From assembly GCA_013054445.1 (NCBI GenBank), contig JAAMPI010000386.1:1-40090 (forward strand): a stretch of 40,090 nt of DNA, written 5' to 3'. A program made the position numbers and the translations under genes. The notes under the pieces are model-generated. The model was not told where the DNA came from. It did no database searches and saw only the letters and a list, made by a program, of their open reading frames with translations. Position 1 is the stretch's first letter, and each line of letters begins with the position of its first letter. The stretch is from Cudoniella acicularis. Its lineage: Eukaryota > Ascomycota > Leotiomycetes > Helotiales > Helotiaceae. Positions 11,343 to 20,473 of this stretch are shown here, piece after piece.

Positions 11343-13177
11343 ATGGATTACTACAAAGGGAAGCTGGGGACGCTGCCGTTGAGTGGGAGAACGGATATCC
11401 ATGATTGGTTGAATAGATTTATGATGCCTTTTTCGTGGTCGTATAGGAGTGAACCACATGAGGCGGTTTGGGGGGTTGCGAGTGCGCAGGCTAAGTACGT
11501 TCTTTTTTTGGTGGTTTCAGAATGGATGTTGAGGGGGTGAGGGGAGTGGGTTTGAGGGTTGAAATTTTGAAGAGAGGGGATTTTGTGGGTTGGACTGGGC
11601 TGACTTGTGAAATTATAGTTTTTTGTGAAGAGGTTCGTGAATATTTCCTTGGATTTCATCGGATGGTGTCTGGATAGGGTTTGAGGATGAGGTTGCGAGA
11701 GCATGGGCTAACTGTGAGGGGTAACAGGATTATATCGTCACAGCTTACATTGCAGAATTCATCAACACGTTGACGAATTTAGTCTACAGTAAGTTTTCCC
11801 CCTTCTATCTTTCTTCTCCCATGTTTCTTTCCCTTTCTCAACTTTTTTACATCACGTGGTGGAATATTTCAACAAGCTTGAAAATCGTCAGATAAAGGAA
11901 TAGAAAGAAATTTTTGGTGGTTTTGCTGACAGAATGCAGTTTACTATGCATACCATGGTATTAAAGGAAACTCGAATCGTAGGGATGCGATATTAAGGAA
12001 TTTGCCTTATTTGGGTATTGCGGCTGTTGGACTTGGGTCTGGGATTTTTCATGCTACGATGAAGAATTATACGCAGTGGTGTGAGTTGCATTCTTTCTCT
12101 TATTTTGTTGGGAATCTCTATTTTCCGGATTCAAGAGGCGTCAGAGTTGTTGTTTTCTGTCTGCTGAGTGCAAACCCTTTTTTTGTATCTCTTCGAGTCG
12201 CCTACCTCTCCTTCTCCCCTAGGAAAAGCCCCAAATCATCACTTCTAAAGCCTCACAACCCCCCACTAACCTCAAATCTTACACTGTGTTCAGGCGACGA
12301 CCTTTCCATGCTCCTCGCCGTCGCAACAGTCACCCACCGCGTCTTCACATTCGACAAATCAATCACTTACACCGTGACCTCGGGTCTCATCCTCACAACA
12401 CTCATGACCACCTTCAGTGTCTGGCATTGCGTCACTGATGAATTAATCATGCATTCTGTTCTCTTTGGTACGTTTTCGCCTCCACCCTCCTTTCCCCACC
12501 AAAAAGAAACAAGGAATTAATAATGAGGAATAGGAATCATGATCGCGATGGTCGGCATAAAAACCCGCAGTATCATCAAAGCGAGAGTTTCGGATCCAGT
12601 GGTACAGAGAGATGTCACGAATATGGCTACATGGGGAGCTGGTATGTTTCTCCCTTCCTTCCTTTGAGGCAAAGAAGCTAACGTGGAGAAGTGATTTTCG
12701 TCACCGGCTTCATAATCTGGAATATTGATACAGCTATCTGCGCTCAACTCACAACTTTGAAACGCGCCATTGGTATGCCGTGGTCTTTTGTGCTGGAATT
12801 TCATGGCTGGTGGCATTTATTTACGGGTGTGGGGGCTTATATCTGTTTGTTCCCATTCTTTCTTCGCCCCTGCATTACCCCTCTTTAATCCATTCCTCCC
12901 TTACCCATTTCCTTTGTATATGTGGCTGACCTGTTGGAAAATAGTCATCGCACTAGTCGAATACCTCACCTCCGAAGAAGCAGGTCAAGCATTAGGGACG
13001 CGCTTCGCGTGGCCGGTTTCGCTCTTCATCACTGGTCAAAAAAGGGGTAAAATCCCCTCGATTTCCGTTAGTAAAGCTAATAGCAATGGCAATGGCAATG
13101 CTGTTTCTAAGACCAATGGAAATGGGAATGGAAATGGCATGTCGAAGGTGAATGGGAATGGGAAGAAACGTTCATAA
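11343..13177 (+). CDS. Alkaline ceramidase (YPC1/YDC1 family), eight exons including a 14-nt micro-exon
   Basis: Alkaline ceramidases are multi-pass ER/Golgi hydrolases that split (phyto)ceramide or dihydroceramide into sphingoid base and fatty acid. Exons: 11343-11494, 11619-11632, 11728-11788, 11940-12080, 12294-12467, 12534-12641, 12692-12844, 12945-13177; branch sites such as CTAAC at 11708 and in the later introns support them. Family landmarks in order: WG..S then FCEEDYIVTAYIAEFINTLTN (CEE and N are conserved), a GxGSGIFHATM block with the metal-binding His, CDDLSML with the catalytic Asp, and EFHGWWHLFTG with two further His ligands. About 344 residues. All phases close except at the micro-exon coding FCEE, where a run of six T seems one base too long. 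The C-terminus is a hydrophilic tail of Asn-Gly repeats ending KKRS. Family identity is firm; preference for phyto- or dihydroceramide is not readable. Confidence 0.88.
13077..13168 (+). repeat. Asn-Gly coding simple repeat in the ceramidase tail
   Basis: An imperfect six-base AATGGN/AATGGG repeat inside the last ceramidase exon encodes runs of Asn-Gly interrupted by Val-Ser-Lys or Met-Ser-Lys. It would be disordered and exposed, probably to the cytosol. Such coding repeats commonly vary in length between strains. Confidence 0.7.
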
Positions 13178-13753
13178 GTTCTTGTAGTTGGTTTTACTTG
13201 TATTTAAATACTCGCGTCTCTTTCTTGCTTGTTGTTTTAAAGAATTTGGGAAACTAGGAAATTGGCCTGGCCTGGCGTCACTGGCGTGTGTGGCGTTGGG
13301 GAAGCGTTTGTTTTGTTATGAGATTTGTTTAAAGTTTGAGGAAGGGAGATGGGATGGGATAAGAAAATAGATAGAGGGATGGCGGGGAAATTGACAACGA
13401 ATGAGTTAGATTGTATAGGTGCATGGTATCTGTTTTTCAGATAAGTTGTGAATATGTAGAAATGGAACTTTTGGTTTTGCTTTGCTTATTTTTTGCGAGA
13501 GTGCGTCGTGCCTCTCAATTTTAAGAGAATTGATGAATTGATGCCTACGGCAAGTTTAATTCAAGAGCATAAGCATTGTAGAAAGAGTCGAAGCACGAGA
13601 CCTAGTTGAAAAGGAGGGGTGCCATTTAATCGCACTCCCCAGCCTTGATAGCACCACGACAGACCCCGCCTCGGGCCGAGGCGAAAGGTGCCAACTCCGA
13701 ACTTCAACAGCTTCAACATTTACAAACACTAATTCCATTATGAACGACACACA
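13178..13753. other. Intergenic region
   Basis: Holds the ceramidase 3' end and the promoter of the downstream reductase. No convincing frame, RNA gene or repeat seen. Confidence 0.45.
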
Positions 13754-14785
13754 ATGACAATCAACATCTTGATAGTAGGAGCCGGAGCGGTCGGCGCATT
13801 CTACGCCTCACGATTGGCGCAAGTACCCAACGTCCTCGTCTCCGTAATCTGCCGATCCAACTACCAAGCCGTTTTCAGCAAAGGCTTCTCAGTCTCCTCC
13901 CCAAAATACGGATCCTACACCTTCACACCGCATCAAACATTCGCGAATCCTCAACAAGCAATCGATTCGAATATAATATGGGATTACGTGCTAGTGAGTA
14001 CGAAAGCGCTTCCAGATGTCAGTGATGACTCTGAAATACTCTGTGGACTGTTGAAAGAGGGGCACACCTCGATTGTTTTGGTGCAGAATGGATTGGGGGT
14101 TGAAGAGCCATACAAGAAGAGGTTCCCAACTGCGACGGTGTTAAGTGCTGTTACGATTGTTAGTGCTGCGCAAACGGCACATGGGATTATCAAGCACAAT
14201 CGCTGGACGAGAATCAGTATTGGGCCATATCTTCCTGGCACAACGGATACCACTACACTCGACGTGGCGCAGGAAACAGCCATTGAGCGAAATAAGAGCT
14301 TTGTGCAATTGCTACAGGCGGGTGGGATTGCAGATGCGGAGGAATATTCACATGCGAAACTGCAGATGGTGAGGTGGCATAAGATCGCTATCAATGCAAG
14401 CATGAATCCTTCTGCGGTCCTGTCTGGCGGCTCAACCAACAATGCTATGTCGATGGACTCAGAATTATACCTACACTTGAAAGGTGTCATGGACGAGGTG
14501 TTAAGCACAGCTCCTAAAGTCCTAGGCACGCCATTACCGAAGGAACTTGCGACTCCAGAGGCGATATTGAGGAGTACACAGAAGAATACAAGTGGAAGCA
14601 AGCCGAGCATGCTATTAGATTGGGAACAAGGGAAGAAGATGGAGCTTGAAGTTATATTGGGAAATCCGATCAGGATTGCGAGGGAACATGGGTTGGAGAT
14701 GCCAAGGTTACAGAGCTTGTATGCGCTGTTGAGGATGGCGCAGGAGAATAGAGAGAGGGCCAAGAGCGAGAGTAGTAAGTTGTGA
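13754..14785 (+). CDS. Ketopantoate reductase (ApbA/PanE) family oxidoreductase
   Basis: Members reduce 2-dehydropantoate to pantoate with NADPH on the pantothenate/CoA route; many fungal genomes carry several paralogues whose substrates are not known. Intronless, 343 residues. The N-terminus has the Rossmann motif ILIVGAGAVGAFYA (GxGxxG at residues 9-14). CRS after the second strand fits NADPH binding. VLVQNGLGVEE follows, as in the family. The catalytic Lys region is RWHKIAINASMNPSAVL, and the C-terminal domain has SMLLDWEQGKKMELEVILGNPIRIA, the usual S/D/E substrate-binding block. Nothing is missing and the length is normal. Whether this is the biosynthetic enzyme or a paralogue acting on another 2-keto acid is open. 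No pathway neighbour is present. Confidence 0.87.
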   Translation: MTINILIVGAGAVGAFYASRLAQVPNVLVSVICRSNYQAVFSKGFSVSSPKYGSYTFTPHQTFANPQQAIDSNIIWDYVLVSTKALPDVSDDSEILCGLLKEGHTSIVLVQNGLGVEEPYKKRFPTATVLSAVTIVSAAQTAHGIIKHNRWTRISIGPYLPGTTDTTTLDVAQETAIERNKSFVQLLQAGGIADAEEYSHAKLQMVRWHKIAINASMNPSAVLSGGSTNNAMSMDSELYLHLKGVMDEVLSTAPKVLGTPLPKELATPEAILRSTQKNTSGSKPSMLLDWEQGKKMELEVILGNPIRIAREHGLEMPRLQSLYALLRMAQENRERAKSESSKL

Positions 14786-15270
14786 GATGCTCAAGCCAAG
14801 TGGTCTTCAAAGGTATATAACAATTGAGACTTCCCATAGAGTTTATGTGAAGGCTCGAGTCACACAAGTTACATCAGATGAAAGTACTCACTCAATATCT
14901 CAGATACTGTGAGTTATTGCAGAGTCCGAAGCATTATGAACAAATGCCTTGCTCACATTTCCAAAAACGTTCAGTTCAATTATGACAACGACATTTCTGA
15001 AACTATGAGAATCTCACTGGGCGGATACATTTATTTTCTAAGTTGTGTTGCTACTTTCAATAAGACTTTGAAATCCTACACATCGCCATTTACGGCTCCA
15101 ATACATCTAACAGGTCTGCCTCTCCAAGTTGGAGACTTTACACACTGTTACGCAAGGAGGGGTGTATTTCCAATTATTGTTTCAATCCGAGCTTAAATTT
15201 CAATTCTGATTTCGACTGCTGCATGGGGAAATCAAGAGACATCCATTCCAAAACCAACAAATCCCACTCC
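14786..15270. other. Intergenic region between convergent genes
   Basis: A 95-codon frame at 14909-15196 begins with GTG and shows no family features, so I do not call it. The stretch contains the 3' ends of the reductase (+) and the small unknown gene (-). Confidence 0.45.
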
Positions 15271-15609
15271 TCAACTATCACACTTGACACTCAAACCCTC
15301 CCAATACTCATCCCATTCCTTTACCCTCTTACCATCATCCAACCCAAAAGTCTCCAGCCCCATCGCTCTCCTCTCAAATAATTCATCTTGTCTGAGATAG
15401 TACTCGAGATTTGTTTCGCCACTTGCTAGTTGAGTGATCGCTTCTTTGGTTAGGCTCTTAGGAGGAGGATTTTCAGAGAGTAGTTTGGGGGGTTTGGCGG
15501 AACTTGGGGGTAGGAACTTGGGGTTAGTAGGTTTGTTTTGGTGAAGGGGGATAATGAGGGGTGGTACGAGGTACCTGGTATTTTGCTTAGCTTGGGGTTT
15601 GATTGCCAT
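15271..15609 (-). CDS. Small hypothetical protein, Pro/Lys-rich N-terminus and acidic helical C-terminus
   Basis: 112 residues from the first in-frame ATG (15609). The frame is open further upstream to about 15789 without an ATG, so a longer form would need an unseen exon or a non-AUG start. The first half is rich in Pro, Lys and Ser (NPPPKSLTKEAITQ). The second half (TNLEYYLRQDELFERRAMG, then KEWDEYWEG) looks helical and charged. There is no signal peptide or membrane span. I do not recognise a family. A TATATAA box at 15821-15827 on the same strand supports transcription in this direction. Real gene likely but unproven. Confidence 0.5.
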   Translation of the reverse strand: MAIKPQAKQNTRYLVPPLIIPLHQNKPTNPKFLPPSSAKPPKLLSENPPPKSLTKEAITQLASGETNLEYYLRQDELFERRAMGLETFGLDDGKRVKEWDEYWEGLSVKCDS

Positions 15610-15820
15610 TTTGGTTGCGGGGTTGAGAGTGATGATGGGGGTTGGAATTGATGATACGAAGCTTAAGTACGGCAAGAGAGATGAAAGTCGTTTTCTTGGC
15701 CTGCTCTTGGTGCTTTGGTTTGACTCGGGAGCGATAGTAGGCTTTGGTGGGTATGAAATCGATGGTTCAAAGCTTGAGTAGGAGTCTTAATCTTGATGTT
15801 CTGGACTGGATCACTCGATC

Positions 15821-15827
15821 TTATATA
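15821..15827 (-). promoter_or_regulatory. Candidate TATA box
   Basis: TATATAA on the minus strand, in context GGTATATAAGATC, about 210 bases upstream of the start codon at 15609. It fits a promoter for the small hypothetical gene with a leader of roughly 180 bases. Confidence 0.45.
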
Positions 15828-15862
15828 CCACCCGTGGAGATATCCTCGAGTCATTGCTGTTG

Positions 15863-16333
15863 ACTTTTTGCACTTGCACTTGGTCACTTCATCCCCCTGA
15901 ATTTTTGCGCTTGCTCAAGCAGTGAGGGAGCTTCAGGGCACCGCGTTACACTGATAAATTGATAATTTCGCTTTTGCGGAGGCTGCTCTGCTGATAATGT
16001 CAGGTCGCACATCAACGAGAGCCGAAAGGCCTAAATGCAAATCACTACTTCTTGCACTCATCACGCCCCCGGTACTCGAGTTAGTGTTCGGCTGTCCAGT
16101 CTCGAAGACCACTCACTTGCAATTGGCACGCTCGTTTGGGCTGGGGAGCCTCATGGAGCCTCATGGAGCCTCATGAAGCCTCCACGGTGTGACCACGATT
16201 AGAATTGTGCCAGGCGAAGTGCAAAAAGTGTTGGCGCTTGCTCAGGAGGCCTTTTTTATAGCCAATAGAGAATACGGGTAGAGGGTTACTACGGTAGCTG
16301 AGAAGAGCCAACAATGCCAGACTTTTTGCACTT
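15863..16333. repeat. Three exact copies of a 13-mer, one inverted
   Basis: ACTTTTTGCACTT occurs at 15863-15875 and 16321-16333 on the plus strand and as its reverse complement at 16217-16229. The last two copies face each other and bracket about 117 bases, with further imperfect matching outside and inside. An 11-mer, GCGCTTGCTCA, is also repeated next to the first two copies (near 15907 and 16234). This may be a small inverted-repeat element or paired protein-binding sites. Confidence 0.65.
16145..16182 (+). repeat. 10-bp tandem repeat (GGAGCCTCAT)
   Basis: Three exact units of GGAGCCTCAT are followed by a partial unit with one change (GAAGCCTC). It is intergenic and non-coding as far as I can see. 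Confidence 0.85.
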
Positions 16334-16654
16334 CACCCGCATCTGCTGCTCAGCCCGTTAGGCACTCACCATCATCAGCCTTCAGCCTTGTTGTTCGCGT
16401 TGTACGCATTGTTCGCCCCGCTTTCCATGATGGATATACCCTATCTGAGCCGGTGCCGCTCCCTCCTCAGCAGCCATGAAGCTCAAACTCACGATTCATC
16501 CCATCTTTCTGCTCAAGTGAACCCGCATCTGCTAGAGCACATCAGGGTTCAGACACGGATCACCAATCCGCCTGTCCCATTGGGATACCCAACCTGACAG
16601 GCTCCAAACACGCCCCTAGCCCACTCAAAGTAGTATCAGGCTACTACATGAAAT

Positions 16655-19403
16655 ATGGACGGCTCAATTTCACAGAACCCCAGTGGAGATGCACCCTCTA
16701 CGGCCTCGGACTCTGCAGCCGCGATGAACCCTAACATCCTACCTCGAGCAACCAGAAAGCGAAAGTATGGGCATAGAGCCCAAGTGCTTGAACGTGGATC
16801 GAAGAGGCAAAAGATCATGGGTCGCCCAAGGAACGGCTGGACTCCAACAAGACTACGGAAGCTTGTTAGGTTATATTTAATGACAAACCTAGATGTGGTG
16901 GAAATATCGAAAGTCTTACGAACCAAAGACTTCAAGCCTTGGTAAATCTCTTTTGGACATACTAAAATACTCAATTGATTGCTTCCTTTGGAGTTCGTAA
17001 CCTTAACTGACGAACTCTAGCAAACGCGATGTCCAAGAGCAACTGAAGAATTCATTACAAACACGACCCGACAAGATTCGAGCGCATGGCCCTACGACCA
17101 AGATGAGGCTTCAGTTTTTGCGGGAATGCAAACGTATGCGAAAGGAGCGACGGCAATCGGCCCAACCTAACAATACCATCGAAGAGCCAGTCATGACGGA
17201 TACAACTGGACTTGCTATATCCGGAAATTCAACTACAACATCCATACCCGAAAACCCGAAAGGAGACTGGGCATGGCTTGACCTTGCGTTGAGCGACGAT
17301 ACTTCTCTAGTACCAGAGAACGCACCAAATACAGATATCTGGTATTCGGAAAGAATATTTGCAACAGATGACCCCAATTACTTACCGCCGCCGTTAGACG
17401 ACAATGGCTTTGGTATTGACTTTGCCATGCCTCCCATGGACTCAAATCATCCAGACCCAGATTTGGACAATTGGTTCACAAGTCTCGATTCTTTCCCGTA
17501 CCCTCCTTCGATCAACAATTTGCCACTGCTCGATGTTGATCCATCATTCATTAAAACAAACGTTTGTCCGTCTCAATCACATACATTATCAGAATCTCCA
17601 ATGCTCTGTCCGCCTAGGCCTGACAGCCCAACAATCAAGGTCAAAATTGCTTCGTCTCATGCCGGGAGCGATTCATTGCAGAACTCTATAGACGATCCCG
17701 CCTCGAAGAGAGATTTTGATTTTGATTTGAGTGACGCAACTGGACAGAATGCTGCAAGTGTGCTTGATCCTGGCGGGAAATCTTCTAGGGCTAGTATTCT
17801 CACTGTTTCCAGTCTGCGAAAGCGCTTATCCTTCAAATACTCGGACTCTTACCTTGGGGACATCTTGTCCCTTATGCAAAATCTCACTATTGCCGGCTCA
17901 TCTGATATCTCAGCTAGAGGCACGGCCCGAAGCCTGAGCAAAGCTCTGTCTACTACAGTCAGAAGCCACTTTGAGACGGCACCACCGTTGCCATCTATTG
18001 ACGAAATGCTCTCAGTTGACGGGGTGCAAAATAGGATTCCGCTACCACAAAAGAAGTCGCATCCTGTCATTCTCCCTGGAGCATTCCCAACCTACTGCTG
18101 GGCGCAAATCAATAACAACAAGTTGCGCCCGTGTCGCCACAGTATAAATGGGTCACACCACTGGTCAAATTGCCGCCCTACGGTTCGTAAGCAATACAAG
18201 TCTACACGCTCTAATGTGTTTTCGCACATTCTAACAAATGCTTTAAGCTCGTTCATCATTGATGAAGTTGATACTTTTGGGAACTCAGAGGTCCATATCG
18301 CTGCTGCTTGTCAACCAGGAAATTTACTTCCATTTTTTAAGGAGGGTTTATGGAATAACGAAGTGAACAACGCTGGCCAAACCTTTCTACATTTAGTGCA
18401 GGAGCCATCTGCAACAAACACTGAGGATCTGTGCGATTTACTAAAGTGGCTTCCAACAGTAGGATTCAACTTCAATCTACGCGATCATCATGGACAGACT
18501 GCACTTCACTTACTCACGCGTCCCTGGATTCCTCAAGTGTCTCTGGACCTGATCTTGAATGCTTGTCTTCCCTCAATGATCCCTATACTGACATTTCGCG
18601 ACAATCTTGGTTATACAATCAAGGAACAAATGATACAAGCCGGTTGCAGCCAAGAAACCTTCGATCTTGTCTTTCCTGAAGCGAGAAAACTCGAGCACGA
18701 CGAGAGTCACTGTCTCCCTAACTATGGGAGCAACACTGCTATTGAAACCCTGGAGGATCTAACACTGTACGCACAACATGCGGAGTTGCTCAGAGATATA
18801 CGCAACTCTCTGAATAATCCACTTCATGAGGATGCAAACGGCTGCAACGGACTGCATTGCCTGGCTGAAGTCTCATTAAGCTTGCCACTCCCCGAGGGCC
18901 CCGTCAGCTCCGAAACTGAAGATATCCCCGAAACTCCGCAGACACGGCGCGAACGTTACTTAGAAGGCCTTCTCAAATCCGGTGTCGATATCAACAACCA
19001 CGACAAAAAAGGCCTCACACCTTTAATGGCATTCATCATCCACCGCAGAGCCGGCGAAGACGATGCTTTAACTACGCGCCTACTCCAGCTCCTTTTCGAC
19101 GCCGGGGCGGGTATCAACACTCGTAACCGCCAAGGAGAAACTGCTTTACATCTAGCAGTCAAGTTAGGACGCAGAGCTGATACAAAATTTCTTCTGAGTC
19201 ATGGTGCGAATGTTTACGCTCGCGATGTCGATGGCCAGAGTGTCATTGCACTTGGCGAGGCAGCGAGTAAGAAGGCCAAACAGAACGAAACTCTTTATGC
19301 GCAGATAATCCTGTGTATATCTCTTGTTGTCGATGCTGGTGGGGTTTTGATTCCTACTATTTTGCAGGAATGGGGATCTCCTTGGTGGAAGAACTTTGAC
19401 TGA
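16655..19403 (+). CDS. Clr5-domain protein with C-terminal ankyrin repeats (putative regulator)
   Basis: Two exons, 16655-16941 and 17021-19403, intron of 79 bp (GTAAAT...CTCTAG); phases close to 889 residues. The intron splits the Clr5 domain, an N-terminal domain found in many fungal proteins and thought to be DNA- or protein-binding: GWTPTRLRKLVRLYL, then VVEISKVL, KPCKRDVQEQLKN follow. A basic stretch (RATRKRKYG and RGSKRQKIMGRPR) precedes it and could be a nuclear signal or AT-hook-like patch. The middle is long, Ser/Pro/Asp-rich and probably disordered. A Cys/His-containing block (CWAQINNNKLRPCRHS to HHWSNC) lies near the centre. The C-terminal third holds ankyrin-type repeats: GQTALHLL, GCNGLHCLAE, KKGLTPLMAF and the best one, RQGETALHLAVKLGRRADTK plus LLSHGAN. 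Likely nuclear regulator; target unknown. The neighbouring RGG gene lies downstream on the same strand. Confidence 0.85.
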
Positions 19404-19616
19404 TAATGGACAAGATAATCAGAATCGGACCATGGAGCAAAGATGTCTCCATTGAACAAAGCAGCTGGAGGGAAAATCGTCTCGATCAAGGTGAATTAAT
19501 TGAGTGGACAAGTGAATGTGGCTCCTGAGCTTTTTCGCTACATCGAACCACCTCTAAGAACTTTAATCCCAAATTCTACCGAGGCGCAAACTCTTCAAGA
19601 ATCATCCGCAACTTCT

Positions 19617-20473
19617 ATGTCCACAAGATCAGCATCGCGAATGTCAACGAGCTGGCAGGATGGATTTGGATCTGACCTAAAGAGACCAACAGACCCACCA
19701 GGTATCAACTGAGCAACTTCGGGTAACGGGGAATGAAAATAATGTCCAAGGTGAGCGCCATGGCTTAAGACCTGCCGCATACCAATTCCCTTGCATTAGG
19801 TCCGTAATACTGACCCGATCCAGATAATGTTGCTGCCACTACTACAGTGACCAGAGGCCAACAATTACGACCTGAGCCGATGCCAAGCCAAAGACCGGTT
19901 TCCCGCCTCAACCAGCAACATCCGTCTAGTAGATCGGGACGCTCGGGTCCAGAAGAAGCCTGTCTTTCTCAGTATACGGCAAAATCCTATCGAGAACTAG
20001 GATGGCAGATTGAAGAAGACATGCTGTATCAGTTAAGAAATGGATACTATGCCCCCAGGCCAAGGTCAGAGCGCATTTATCAAGGCGAGGTGTGGGTCCC
20101 GCCACCGTCACTGCCCTTGACCTTTGAGAATCTCTCAATACACGATAATCCGGGTAGTCAGCGCGATATCAGTTTCTTTGCGAGCTCCTCTCATCAGCCA
20201 GGTCTGAGGCCATCCAACACGGGAAACAACCGACAATCAAGAGGCGGCCGTGGACGAGGACGAGGACGAGGCAATATATCTATCAGAGGTGCTTCCCAAC
20301 CAACTGGAATGAGACGAGCCGCAAACACGCGAGGTACCCAACGCGATGGCGGTTTTAGACGTAGACGCAATGAATCTATAACAGGCCAATCTCACCAGGC
20401 CCCCGCCAATGGACCACAACCCCACACATATTTCGCCGATGAAGACCGCGGTTCTGCAGGCGGTGCCACCTAG
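19617..20473 (+). CDS. Hypothetical RGG-rich protein (start uncertain)
   Basis: Two exons, 19617-19701 and 19824-20473, joined by a 122-bp intron (GTATCA donor, CTGACCC branch, GATCCAG acceptor); phases close to 244 residues. The frame upstream of the ATG is open to 19500 with plausible coding composition, so an additional 5' exon may exist. The middle contains a short ordered-looking part (SYRELGWQIEEDMLYQLRNG). The last third is an RG-rich tract, GGRGRGRGRG followed by more Arg/Gly, as in RNA-binding or nucleolar proteins that are often arginine-methylated. No RRM or other folded RNA-binding domain is visible. It starts about 210 bases after the Clr5 gene. Not recognised as a named family. 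Confidence 0.55.

Larger units (their letters stand above)
15610..16654. other. Intergenic region with repeated motifs, upstream of the Clr5 gene
   Basis: About 1 kb between divergent genes (15609 minus, 16655 plus). It holds the TATA box, the 13-mer set and the 10-bp tandem repeat listed separately. A 69-codon frame at 16388-16597 has no start ATG or family signature, so it is not called. Confidence 0.5.

Noticed and set aside
13984..14763. 259-codon minus-strand frame opposite the ketopantoate reductase
   Set aside because: Antisense shadow of a well-conserved enzyme; composition follows from the sense codons.
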